From Chlorobiaceae bacterium (GTDB lineage: Bacteria > Bacteroidota > Chlorobiia > Chlorobiales > Chlorobiaceae): a stretch of DNA of 64,000 nt. Both the position numbers and the translations under genes were made by a program. The notes beneath the pieces are model-generated. The model saw only the letters and a list, made by a program, of their open reading frames with translations. It had not been told where the DNA came from and searched no databases. Location of the stretch: positions 1 through 64,000 of the forward strand of contig JAAXXY010000016.1 in NCBI GenBank assembly GCA_013334225.1. Direction: 5' to 3'. Numbering within the stretch: position 1 is the stretch's first letter; each line of letters begins with the position of its first letter. This document shows, piece by piece, positions 30,387-39,018 of this stretch.

Positions 30387-31451
30387 TCAGTTCTGGAAGA
30401 GCTTTTTCAGTCCGTTCACGTAATCACCCACGACAGCTTCTTTTTCGGTGATGATGCCGCGAATGAGAGTACCGGGCGTCACGTCGAATGCGTAGTTCAC
30501 AACCGGGGTAGTCGGCGTGGCCACCTGGGTGCCGAAGATCTGGCGCAGCTCGTCGGCGTTACGTTCTTCGATAGGGATCTGCGGTCCTTCGGACATCGTG
30601 ATATCGATAGTCGAGACCGGAGCGGCGATGTAGAACGGAATGTCGTGGTAACGTGCGCTGATGGCGTGTGCGTAAGTGCCGATTTTGTTGGCCGTGTCGC
30701 CATTGGCCGTTATGCGGTCGGCGCCGGTTACAGCGAAGTCGATCATGCCGCGCTGCATGAGGATAGCCGATGAAGAGTCGGAGATAGATGCGAACGTAAT
30801 GCCGTCATGCTCCAGTTCCCAGGCGGTCAGGCGAAGGCCCTGCAGGAGCGGACGGCTTTCAGAGGTGATCACCCGCTCGATCAGGCCCTCCCGCCAGGCG
30901 AGGCGGATCACGCCGAGCGCCGTGCCGATACCGCAGCAGGCCAGTGTTCCGGTGTTGCAGTGGGTAAGGACGTTCAGCTTGCGTGTTTTCAGCACATTGG
31001 CGAAATCCTGCCTGATGAGCTCGACGCCGTGGCGAGCGATACGATCGCAGTTATCGACTTCGTCATTGTAAATTTTATTGGCCTCGTCGGTCATCTTCGA
31101 AAAGAGCGTTTCGAGGGAATCGGTCTCGAAGTTGGCCTCATAGACCGCAATCATCTTTTTCGTGGCGAAGAAGAGGTTTACGGCTGTCGGGCGTGAGGCG
31201 TTTACTTCGGCGATCAGGTTTTTGAAATATTCCGGGAAACCTGTCTTGTCGCCCTTGTACTCCCTGATGCCGAGCACGACGGTATAGCCAGCCGAGGCGC
31301 CGATGAGCGGAGCCCCCCTGACGGCGAGCGTTTTTATGGCCTCTATGGCCTGCAGGTGGTCCCTCGTCGATATGTATTCTTCCCTGAGCGGCAGAAAACG
31401 CTGGTCAAGGTAGGTAAAGGTATTGTCGGTGAACGATATTGCGTCAATCAT
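30387..31451 (-). CDS. mtnA: S-methyl-5-thioribose-1-phosphate isomerase
   Basis: VRGAPLIGASAGY, LTHCNTGTLACCGIGTALGVI, VTGADRITANGDTANKIGTY; eIF2B-like family. Confidence 0.95.
   Translation of the reverse strand: MIDAISFTDNTFTYLDQRFLPLREEYISTRDHLQAIEAIKTLAVRGAPLIGASAGYTVVLGIREYKGDKTGFPEYFKNLIAEVNASRPTAVNLFFATKKMIAVYEANFETDSLETLFSKMTDEANKIYNDEVDNCDRIARHGVELIRQDFANVLKTRKLNVLTHCNTGTLACCGIGTALGVIRLAWREGLIERVITSESRPLLQGLRLTAWELEHDGITFASISDSSSAILMQRGMIDFAVTGADRITANGDTANKIGTYAHAISARYHDIPFYIAAPVSTIDITMSEGPQIPIEERNADELRQIFGTQVATPTTPVVNYAFDVTPGTLIRGIITEKEAVVGDYVNGLKKLFQN
31435..31451. repeat. Island boundary direct repeat, left copy (candidate attL core GATATTGCGTCAATCAT)
   Basis: Identical 17-mer to 43254-43270; contains the mtnA start codon on the minus strand. 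Confidence 0.85.
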
Positions 31452-31644
31452 ATGATATGCTGATTTTATTGGGTTAAACGGCTATTGTGTTACAAGGTAG
31501 TTACAAAACCCATATAAAAAGTTTTTGTAACAAGTGAATTTTGTGACACAAAATAATCAATCTTCACTTTTTGGAGGCAATAAAAACGCCAGGAATGTAC
31601 CCTTTAAGTTCAAGCAAGTCTTTTTTCAACAGGTATACAAAGGA

Positions 31645-31784
31645 TTCGCCCTCGACAGCTTTGCCTCCATTCCATGAATGTCATTCCAGAAAAGCAGTCC
31701 AGGGCTCGTGGTAAATCCTGCTTAGCCCCTACCATCGTGGTGCTCGACTGACCAGTTTGCCGGCACAGTCAAGCACCTGAAAAA
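31645..31784 (+). repeat. Dual-hairpin island repeat, copy A
   Basis: ttcgccctcgacagc...gcagtccagggctcgtgg...ggtgctcgactgacc...cagtcaagcacctgaaaa. Confidence 0.85.
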
Positions 31785-31800
31785 ATCCCTCAAAGTCAAT

Positions 31801-31887
31801 TATAACCGGATTGCCGGATAAAAACCGACCGTCAGGCCATTTATACCAGCCAACCGGAGGGTATATCGTAAGTCATACCGCTTTACG
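31801..31887 (+). repeat. Downstream module of copy A
   Basis: accgaccgtcaggccatttataccagccaaccggagggtatatcgtaagtcataccgctttacg; homologous to 32767-32856. Confidence 0.75.
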
Positions 31888-32118
31888 GTTCAGGATGAAA
31901 GTACTGGATATGTATAATTTTACGCAGTTTTTATACAGGAGGCTGAATCATGTATAGATTTTCTTCGAGATGTATGCATGATAATCGATCAAGTAAATTC
32001 AGACATAAGAAAACGCTTCAAACCTCGGTTTTCGTCACCATCATATAAACCTTTCCGGTAATGCTCAACATGTATGCATGTGAGCGTAAAACTATCAGGC
32101 GAGTAAGGGGATTATCAA

Positions 32119-32154
32119 GCAAATATTGCTCGACGTAAAATATCGAGCATTATT
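32119..32154 (-). terminator. Hairpin after the 32157-32414 ORF (minus strand)
   Basis: aaatattgctcga / tcgagcattattt near-perfect stem. Confidence 0.5.
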
Positions 32155-32156
32155 TG

Positions 32157-32414
32157 CTATTTCCCCGGAGCTTGCTCTGTTTGATGGTTTTCCCCGGCAT
32201 AAGACAATGACCAAACCAGAGTAACTATCCAGCCGATGACTGTCCAGCCAAAGAGGATATTGAGAACGAAAATCACCCATTTACTTCGATGCTTTCTGAC
32301 AAAAGCCATAATAGAAGGCAAGAGATTGATAAGGCTGAAAAGCAGAAATATAAGGCTGACTGTTACTGGTGATTGATTGTAGTATGACCAGGTATGAATC
32401 CATTCGTGCATCAT
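32157..32414 (-). CDS. Small membrane protein resembling the superinfection-immunity family
   Basis: Two TM segments with LINLLPSIMAFVRKHRSKWVIFVLNILFGWTVIGWIVTLVWSLS. Confidence 0.7.
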   Translation of the reverse strand: MMHEWIHTWSYYNQSPVTVSLIFLLFSLINLLPSIMAFVRKHRSKWVIFVLNILFGWTVIGWIVTLVWSLSYAGENHQTEQAPGK

Positions 32415-32553
32415 GTTATGTGATATTAATTTTTGTCCAATAGCTTCAGGAACAGGTCTTGAAAAAGAAATAATGAAACGGTAAACCCGATTTGGCTACC
32501 GCTGCACAGATCGGTCTTTCTTACTATTGACGCTTTTCAGCCGGTAATTCTTT

Positions 32554-32608
32554 CATGTTATCATGAAATCGTTCAACATGTATACATGTCTTAATACCAA
32601 CATGTATT
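32554..32608. repeat. Phased CATGNNNN octamer array preceding repeat B
   Basis: CATGTTAT CATGAAAT cgttcaa CATGTATA CATGTCTT aataccaa CATGTATT. Confidence 0.7.
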
Positions 32609-32614
32609 TACACG

Positions 32615-32754
32615 CTTCGCCCTCGACTGCATTGCCTCCATTCCAAGAATGTCATTCCGGTAAAGCAGTCCAGGGCTCGTGGTAGATTCAGCGTAGGCTG
32701 CAGCATCGCAGTGCTCGACTGACCGGAGTACCGGCACAGTCCAGCACCTGAAAA
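32615..32754 (+). repeat. Dual-hairpin island repeat, copy B
   Basis: cttcgccctcgactgc...gcagtccagggctcgtgg...agtgctcgactgacc...cagtccagcacctgaaaa. Confidence 0.88.
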
Positions 32755-32766
32755 CCACTATTTAAT

Positions 32767-32856
32767 CATACCCGGAGTGCCTCCGGATGGAATCCGACCG
32801 TCAGGCCATTTATGCCAGTCTGCCGGCGGGTCTATCGTAAGTCATACCGCTTCACG
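32767..32856 (+). repeat. Downstream module of copy B (upstream of ardC-like gene)
   Basis: tccgaccgtcaggccatttatgccagtctgccggcgggtctatcgtaagtcataccgcttcacg; matches the copy A module. Confidence 0.75.
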
Positions 32857-33119
32857 TACAGCAACCTGAAAGTTTCGCTGCGGGGTCATGAGCGCTCCAT
32901 AGCAGCGAAGGTTGGTTGTTATTGGTTCCTCCTTTTTTCCTCATGGAAAAATGGCTTGGCAGTTCTCTCATGGGTATAAGGCTGCCACGGCTCCACTACC
33001 CGCTGTCGCTCGGGCGGGTTGCCTTTACGGGCAGCCCGGCGTTCAGGTCATGCACTCCCGCCGTCCTCGCTAGTGCCCTGTTGCTGTAGTGCACGTTCGC
33101 ATTGCATCAACTCTAGCTT

Positions 33120-33962
33120 ATGGAGGCTATCATGTCCAGTACTGTCTATGAGATCATCACCGATCAGATCATCGCCCAGCTTGAAAAAGGAATCGTTCCC
33201 TGGCGTCAGCCGTGGCGTAACGGCTTGCCTAAAAATCTGGTATCCGGAAAGGCATACCGGGGTGTCAACCTTTTTCTGCTTTCCACTGCAGGCAGTGAGT
33301 ATTTCGTAACCCGGAAACAGGCTGAAGAGATGGGCGGCAGGATCCGCTGCAAAGGGTTTCCGGTCGTTTTCTGGAAGATCCTCGAAAAGGAGAACCTGAA
33401 AACCGGCGAGATCGATCGGATTCCGCTGCTTCGTTACTACAAGGTATACCCGGTTACCGGCATCGAGGGCATCGATCTCCCGTCGATTGCTGCAGGTGCC
33501 CTGGCACCCATTGACGCTGCTGATGAGATCGTCCGGAACATGCCGAATCCGCCGACGGTAAGCTACGGCGGCAACCAAGCAAGCTACGCTCCATCCCGTG
33601 ATGAAGTGATGGTGCCGGAAATGCGGCAGTTTGTTGGTGCCGAAGAGTTTTACAGCACCCTGTTTCACGAGCTTGCTCACAGCACCGGCCATCATTCCCG
33701 CCTCCAGAGGGAAGGTGTGACCAGGAACTGGGGCTTCGGTTCGCATGAATACTCGGAAGAGGAGCTGGTCGCCGAGATGAGCGCATCGTTCCTTTGCGGA
33801 ATTGCGGGCATCGGTCAGCAGACGATGCAGAGTTCGGTCGCTTATATCGGTAGCTGGCTCAGCAAACTGAAGGACGATCCAAAGTATATCGTCCAGGCAG
33901 GATCGAAAGCCCAGAAGGCCGTCGATTACATCCTCGGCCACCATAACGAAGACCCCGGTTGA
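33120..33962 (+). CDS. ArdC-like antirestriction protein (ssDNA-binding N-terminal domain plus zincin metallopeptidase)
   Basis: VYEIITDQIIAQLEKGIVPWRQPW, SGKAYRGVNLFLL, FYSTLFHELAHSTGHHSRL (HExxH), EELVAEMSASFLC. Confidence 0.92.
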   Translation: MEAIMSSTVYEIITDQIIAQLEKGIVPWRQPWRNGLPKNLVSGKAYRGVNLFLLSTAGSEYFVTRKQAEEMGGRIRCKGFPVVFWKILEKENLKTGEIDRIPLLRYYKVYPVTGIEGIDLPSIAAGALAPIDAADEIVRNMPNPPTVSYGGNQASYAPSRDEVMVPEMRQFVGAEEFYSTLFHELAHSTGHHSRLQREGVTRNWGFGSHEYSEEELVAEMSASFLCGIAGIGQQTMQSSVAYIGSWLSKLKDDPKYIVQAGSKAQKAVDYILGHHNEDPG

Positions 33963-33989
33963 TCCGGGGTCTGTGAAATCTATTGATAA

Positions 33990-34085
33990 CATGAATACAT
34001 GATATCATGTCATCTTGACAGCAAGGTAGCATGTCGTCATTTAATCATGTCTTTATGACTTCATTTATTCATGATGACATGTCGA
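33990..34085. repeat. Phased octamer array: 12 consecutive 8-nt units preceding repeat C
   Basis: CATGAATA CATGATAT CATGTCAT CTTGACAG CAAGGTAG CATGTCGT CATTTAAT CATGTCTT TATGACTT CATTTATT CATGATGA CATGTCGA. Confidence 0.85.
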
Positions 34086-34108
34086 ATTTATCAGAAGAGT
34101 CACTCCGG

Positions 34109-34246
34109 CTTCGCCCTCGACGGCATTGCCTCCATTCCATTGCTGTCATTGCGGGAAAAGCCGCCCAGGGCTCGTGGATCATTCGGAGTAGGCCCCAGCA
34201 TCGCGGTGCTCGACTGACCGGCAAACCGGCACAGTCCAGCACCTGC
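34109..34246 (+). repeat. Dual-hairpin island repeat, copy C
   Basis: cttcgccctcgacggc...gccgcccagggctcgtgg...ggtgctcgactgaccggcaaaccggcacagtccagcacctg. Confidence 0.88.
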
Positions 34247-34355
34247 CATTGCGAGAACCATTGTTACATTTTTGTTAGAAATATTAAAAATAATATGTAC
34301 TTGTTAATTGTGACATGGGACTTGCAATCTCTTTATAACCCCCGGTAGTACCAAT

Positions 34356-34514
34356 ATGTTAGTAAATATCCGAGAAGATCTGCTCATTCTTTTCTTATGG
34401 ATCCTTTGCATCGGATGTCTTTTCTTGTTCTTCCAATTGAAACGTTACAGGTCAAAAAAGCAACATCAGAAAAGTTCTGAAAAACCGAAGTCATTCAAAT
34501 GGAGAAGTGATTAA
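34356..34514 (+). CDS. 52-aa single-TM miniprotein (hypothetical; not in supplied ORF track)
   Basis: MLVNIREDLLILFLWILCIGCLFLFFQLKRYRSKKQHQKSSEKPKSFKWRSD*; hydrophobic segment then basic tail. Confidence 0.45.
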   Translation: MLVNIREDLLILFLWILCIGCLFLFFQLKRYRSKKQHQKSSEKPKSFKWRSD

Positions 34515-34523
34515 TAGCGTTTT

Positions 34524-34563
34524 CATTCGATCATGTTTTCATAATAACATTATTGAATGTCCT
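34524..34563. repeat. Phased octamer array preceding repeat D
   Basis: CATTCGAT CATGTTTT CATAATAA CATTATTG AATGTCCT. Confidence 0.6.
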
Positions 34564-34597
34564 TTTTTTGAGTTGGAACAATACTGTTCATCCCTCT

Positions 34598-34737
34598 CTT
34601 CGCCCTCGACTGCATTGCCTCCATTCCATTGCTGTCATTTCGGAAAAGCAGTCCAGGGCTCGTGGTAGGTTTGGCGTAGGCTTCAGCATCGCGGTGCTCG
34701 ACTGACCAGCAGGCCGGCACAGTCCAGCACCTGAAAA
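34598..34737 (+). repeat. Dual-hairpin island repeat, copy D
   Basis: cttcgccctcgactgc...gcagtccagggctcgtgg...ggtgctcgactgaccagcaggccggcacagtccagcacctgaaaa. Confidence 0.88.
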
Positions 34738-35049
34738 TCAGGGATGAGTGCATTCAATTTGTACGGCTTTCATCAAAGAATCGATTCCATGCAAGGTTGC
34801 CTGTCTTGAAAGTTCATTTACGAGTTCAGTCCATGCCATGGAGAGTCCATTCTGTTTTGGGGGAGCGGGCCATTCAACAGAAGTCGGTTCCCATCCTTCC
34901 AGCTCGATCCACTCCGGGGCCTCGCTAATGTCCCCGCTTTCGTCAAGGTATCGAAGTATATACAGTGTCCCTTCCGGGCCTTCCTTGATTTCCTGCCTAG
35001 CTAACTGTTCAATGATAACCGCCTTTACCTTTTTCATCTCTTGTTTCAT
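34738..35049 (-). CDS. Hypothetical island protein
   Basis: 103-aa ORF between repeats D and E; stop abuts the right end of copy D. Confidence 0.5.
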   Translation of the reverse strand: MKQEMKKVKAVIIEQLARQEIKEGPEGTLYILRYLDESGDISEAPEWIELEGWEPTSVEWPAPPKQNGLSMAWTELVNELSRQATLHGIDSLMKAVQIECTHP

Positions 35050-35108
35050 AATTTTACCTCTGTAATATCGTCTCTACGGAAGTTCAGAGTTTTCTTTGAT
35101 GATGTTTA

Positions 35109-35294
35109 TCAGTCTCTAATCATAGCTTGGAAAAGCATTTCAATGCCACCACCGCAGCTTGAAGTTGCTATACCCCCCAAAGGTTCCCACCCTTTTGCTA
35201 TCATGTCATTGATACGGGAAACCTGACATTCTATGGCTTTCTTCTTATCGAGCCTCGTTTCCCTGGTATCCGTTGTGACGATAGTGTATTCCAT
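35109..35294 (-). CDS. Small hypothetical protein (DUF4177/DUF1737-like)
   Basis: MEYTIVTTDTRETRLDKKKAIECQVSRINDMIAKGWEPLGGIATSSCGGGIEMLFQAMIRD; 'V..MI..GW.PLGG' pattern with C-terminal QAM. Confidence 0.65.
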   Translation of the reverse strand: MEYTIVTTDTRETRLDKKKAIECQVSRINDMIAKGWEPLGGIATSSCGGGIEMLFQAMIRD

Positions 35295-35770
35295 GAATAA
35301 CCCTCCTTGTTGTTGGTTTTATATTGGTTCTGCTACTCGGTTCCCCGGATAATACCCTTAGCATTTCTTTAGTACTTTTCTACTTCCGTAATGTAGTGTT
35401 TATGGAAGTAGGCTATCCTTGCTCCTCGATCATGGCCGCTTCCAGTACTCCTTCAATTCCTTATCGGATAGCCGAAAGGGTAAGCTCGTCTAACAGCTCA
35501 TGCCATCGGAAAGATTGCCGTTCTCCGGATTCCTGGCTACGTTATCGAAAAGCGTAAACTGCCCCGTCATGCATGCTGCTCTGTCCCATGTGTTTTACCC
35601 GGCGTTTAAACTCTTCTCGAAGGGTAGATGCATTCTGCATTATACTGTTCTCCCCCATACCTTTGTCCGTGAAGTTTTCTTCTTTCGCGTGTTCAGTTGT
35701 TTTGTTTCGGTTGATAACCAACATCACTGATCTATCACTATACTGAATTTCAGCAGTGCCAGAAATGAAA

Positions 35771-35823
35771 CATGACATTATGGCATGTCTTCATGTTATC
35801 ATGTCACTATGCATTCATTTTTT
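35771..35823. repeat. Phased octamer array preceding repeat E
   Basis: CATGACAT tatgg CATGTCTT CATGTTAT CATGTCAC TATGCATT CATTTTTT. Confidence 0.7.
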
Positions 35824-35855
35824 CTACGAAAGAATTCTTTCCCGACATTTGTAGG

Positions 35856-35996
35856 CTTCGCCTTCGACTGCTTTGCCTCCATTCCATCACTTTCATTGCG
35901 GGAAAAGCAGTCCAGGGCTCGTGGATCATTCGGAGTAGGCCCCAGCATTGCGGTGCTCGACTGACCGGCTTGCCGGCACAGTCCAGCACCTGAAAA
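35856..35996 (+). repeat. Dual-hairpin island repeat, copy E
   Basis: cttcgccttcgactgc...gcagtccagggctcgtgg...ggtgctcgactgaccggcttgccggcacagtccagcacctgaaaa. Confidence 0.88.
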
Positions 35997-36205
35997 CCCA
36001 AAGAAAAAACCATAGTTATACCCGCGTTGAGGAAAGGTAACCCTCTCATCCCCTGATGGGGGCGGCCAAGATACGCCAGTTTGCCTGTTTTGTGCAAGGG
36101 TCGTTCGCTTCCGCTCTTCGTTTGTGCAGCTCTCTTTTCTCCCTTGCGCAAAAAGTTTGCCTGTCCTCGGGGAAGCCTCTGTCCCCCCGGGGAATGATTT
36201 GAAAA
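35997..36205 (+). repeat. Downstream module of copy E, near-duplicate of 42016-42224
   Basis: ccctctcatcccctgatgggggcggccaagatacgccagtttgcctgttttgtgcaagggtcgttc...cctgtcctcgggg...tgtccccccgggg. Confidence 0.85.
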
Positions 36206-36226
36206 GGCAAACTTCAGCAACTTACA

Positions 36227-36727
36227 ATGTTTACGGCTATGAGACACGCACAGACACTTCCGCTATTTCAGGCAGAGCAGCAGCAGATAATGATACCGTG
36301 TTACGGTATCCGATTGGTGACGGAATCACAGGTGAAGTATGATAACAGGCGCATAACCAGTTCGGAGATTGTCTGCGATCTGCTGCGGACAATCGGACTG
36401 CATGAAAGGGCAGGGGAAGAGTTTCATTCGATCTATCTGAATACAAAGCACGAGATTGTCGGCATGGAGATGATCAGCAAGGGAACCCTGAATTCTTCAC
36501 TGGTGCATCCGAGGGAAGTGTTCAAAGGGGCTTTGCTGGCAAATGCTCATGCACTGATTCTTGCACACAATCACCCTTCCGGAAATGTGGAGCCGAGTTC
36601 AGCGGACAGGCAGGTAACAGATATTCTCGTGAAGGCCGGAAATATTCTCGATGTGAAAATTCTTGATCACGTCATCATCGGCAGCAAGGAAGGTTACTAC
36701 AGCTTCAGGGAAAAATCGATGATTTGA
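36227..36727 (+). CDS. RadC-like JAB/MPN domain protein
   Basis: GTLNSSLVHPREVFKGALLANAHALILAHNHPSGNVEPSSADRQVT (JAMM motif). Confidence 0.92.
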   Translation: MFTAMRHAQTLPLFQAEQQQIMIPCYGIRLVTESQVKYDNRRITSSEIVCDLLRTIGLHERAGEEFHSIYLNTKHEIVGMEMISKGTLNSSLVHPREVFKGALLANAHALILAHNHPSGNVEPSSADRQVTDILVKAGNILDVKILDHVIIGSKEGYYSFREKSMI

Positions 36728-36739
36728 TCGATCTTGGGG

Positions 36740-36763
36740 AGCCCGGCCAAGCCGGGCTTTTCT
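36740..36763 (+). terminator. Rho-independent terminator after radC-like gene
   Basis: agcccggc-caa-gccgggcttttct. Confidence 0.8.
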
Positions 36764-37279
36764 ATTAAATAAACTATTAAAATAAATTAGCTTAACATGA
36801 TAATAAATAGATTTCTAAGGTTGTAAAAGTTAAAAAAAGGTGTTTTTTCAAAAATATTTCGATCAGCAGCAAATTTTTGCTGAATGGCTCGGAATCTGGG
36901 GACGTGTGAACGATTTTCTATACCATTTGCATTTAGAAAAACCGCAGTCCAGAAAAAATAGACTTTAGATTGGGCTAGTTTTTTGGGAGAGGGTCAAATT
37001 GATAGTGTCCCCCTCCACACACACAACTATGCAATGAAAATGGTGAAGTCATACATGTAAGGGCAAGGTCGATAAAATTTTTAAAAAGGATAAAAAAATT
37101 GGTACCTTAAACGAGGCAGTGAATGAATTCCTCGATCCTTTACCTGCCTTTTCTTTTATTTTGGATATTTCTTTTTTTCAACGGTTTCAACTTGATCTAT
37201 TGACAGCAAATGAAAACCTCATGACGCAAACCATTACTCATTTTAAATATGAGCCTTGTCGATGAGTCTATCAGCTAAA

Positions 37280-38579
37280 GGGAACCTCGAAAAATTGAGT
37301 TATGCAATATTGCATTAGCTGATAGTATAAGCCAAGATCGTATTTGATTGAAAAATCACCGTTCTTTGACAAATTTCAGGCAATAATACCCTGTAACAGC
37401 TCCTGTAGGGCGTAGTTATCCTAAGAAGACAGCATAGACTTTTTTCTTGAGCTGTACACACCTCATCAGGTTATAGGTCAGATTGGCTAACCCGATCTTG
37501 GCGGTTGCCCTCACATAGCCGATGGTTTTGATGGTCATGGCTTTCATGGTGTTGGTCATAAAACCAAAGACATGTTCTGCACGAGCACGAACTTTTGATT
37601 TTGCACGGTTTTTTTCTTTCTGGGCTTCCGTGAGCTTATGGTTCCTGGTACCTTTCTTATGGACTTTATTCGTCATGCCGCATTCTTCGATACTTTCTTC
37701 CTGCCCGATATAGGCGGCATCAGCGTATAAGTTCTGACCTGCATCAGCTTTATCAAGAAGGGTTTCAAGTTCCTGAGAGTCATGGACTGAAGCGTCGGTA
37801 ACCATGTAGTCATTGATGAGCTTGGTGCCTTGATCGACTTTGATGTGATTTTTATAGCCGTAAAAGTTCATTTTGTTCTTTTTAGTCCAGCGGGCATCAC
37901 GGTCTTTCTGACGCAGCTTGTTCGGCTTTGCCTTCCATGATTCCGGGGTTTGGCCTTTTTTGATCTGGTCGTTTTCGTCCCGTGTGTTGCGCTGTCGGGG
38001 GACTTCAACGAAGCTGGCGTCGACAATCTGACCGGTGTTGGCGAAGATGCTCTGATCATCAAGGGCTTGGTTGAAGCGGTGAAAAAGAGCTTCAATGACC
38101 CCTTCTTGAATGAGGGTTTCACGGAACTTCCAGATGGTCTTGCTGTCCGGAATCCGGTCACTTGATTTGAGCGCGAGAAACCGCTTGAAACTGAGTCGGT
38201 CGTTAATCTGAAATTCCAGGGCATCATCCGAGAGGCTATACAGGCTCTGGAGGATAAGAACCTTAAACATCATGACCCGATCAAATGGAGGTCTGCCTGC
38301 ATTGCTGTAATTCTCAGGTTTGCTGAAAACGATATCGAGAATTGGTGCAAATATTTTCCAGTCGATGTATTGCTCCAGTTTTACCAGCGGATCTTTGAGC
38401 TTGGTAAGACGTTCGAGCTGGAATTGTTCATCAAAAAGGCCGGGTGGATTGATGTTTTTCATGGCAGCAGGATATGAATATTGGAAACTGCTGTAAGATA
38501 CCTTTTTTTATGGTTTTAATAACCGCTAACCTATTGCTTTTAATAAAGATATATCATTCAAGAATAAATAGAGGTACCC
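37280..38579 (-). mobile_element. IS5-family insertion sequence, 1300 bp
   Basis: Terminal inverted repeats GGGAACCTCGAAAAATT / GGGTACCTCTATTTATT flank the transposase ORF; candidate TAAA target duplication at 37276-37279 and 38580-38583. Confidence 0.85.
37416..38462 (-). CDS. IS5-family transposase (DDE)
   Basis: 348 aa; NAGRPPFDRVMMFKVLILQ, SLYSLSDDALEFQINDRLSFKRFL, GQIVDASFVEVPRQRN, MNFYGYKNHIKVD, RARAEHVFGFM. Confidence 0.95.
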   Translation of the reverse strand: MKNINPPGLFDEQFQLERLTKLKDPLVKLEQYIDWKIFAPILDIVFSKPENYSNAGRPPFDRVMMFKVLILQSLYSLSDDALEFQINDRLSFKRFLALKSSDRIPDSKTIWKFRETLIQEGVIEALFHRFNQALDDQSIFANTGQIVDASFVEVPRQRNTRDENDQIKKGQTPESWKAKPNKLRQKDRDARWTKKNKMNFYGYKNHIKVDQGTKLINDYMVTDASVHDSQELETLLDKADAGQNLYADAAYIGQEESIEECGMTNKVHKKGTRNHKLTEAQKEKNRAKSKVRARAEHVFGFMTNTMKAMTIKTIGYVRATAKIGLANLTYNLMRCVQLKKKVYAVFLG

Positions 38580-38634
38580 TAAAGGAAATTAATTTTAATT
38601 TTAGATTTTAACGAAATATCATAAAGGAGATAAA

Positions 38635-38985
38635 ATGAAATTGTTGAGATTGTTTATTATTGCGCTCATCATTAGCTTAAATACAAGCGTACTGTTGGCC
38701 GACTCAAAAACAAAAAGCATTGATATTATTATCTCGGACTGTACAGTCGGCAATCACATGACAAGCATTGAATCGAATTATAAGGGGCACAATATTGAGA
38801 TATCTTTATATTATGACGGTTCAACAAAAGTTATTATGGGTAATAAACGCGTAGACGATTGGGGTGAGAAAATGCGACCGAATGATGGATCAGAATTTAG
38901 TCCATTAAAGGGTAAGTATGCAAAAATAAAGGGGCGGTGGATAAATAAATCCACTTTTAAAGCATCAGAGGTCATTGTGAAATAA
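38635..38985 (+). CDS. Small exported hypothetical protein
   Basis: Signal peptide MKLLRLFIIALIISLNTSVLLADS; 116 aa. Confidence 0.55.
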   Translation: MKLLRLFIIALIISLNTSVLLADSKTKSIDIIISDCTVGNHMTSIESNYKGHNIEISLYYDGSTKVIMGNKRVDDWGEKMRPNDGSEFSPLKGKYAKIKGRWINKSTFKASEVIVK

Positions 38986-39018
38986 TGCTCAGTAAAACAA
39001 GACTTGCAATCGAATTAA

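Noticed and set aside
31435-31451. tRNA gene as the integration target of the island
   Set aside because: The duplicated 17-mer lies in the mtnA start codon region; no tRNA-like cloverleaf was seen at either boundary.
33048-33992. 314-aa minus-strand ORF
   Set aside because: Antisense to the ardC-like gene, which carries a convincing HExxH zincin domain.
35807-36247. 146-aa minus ORF (and similar ORFs at 34550-34753 and 41913-42116) with related peptides such as VLDCAGKPVSRAP
   Set aside because: The shared peptide comes from translating the dual-hairpin repeat antisense; frames differ and are interrupted between copies, so a protein family is unlikely.
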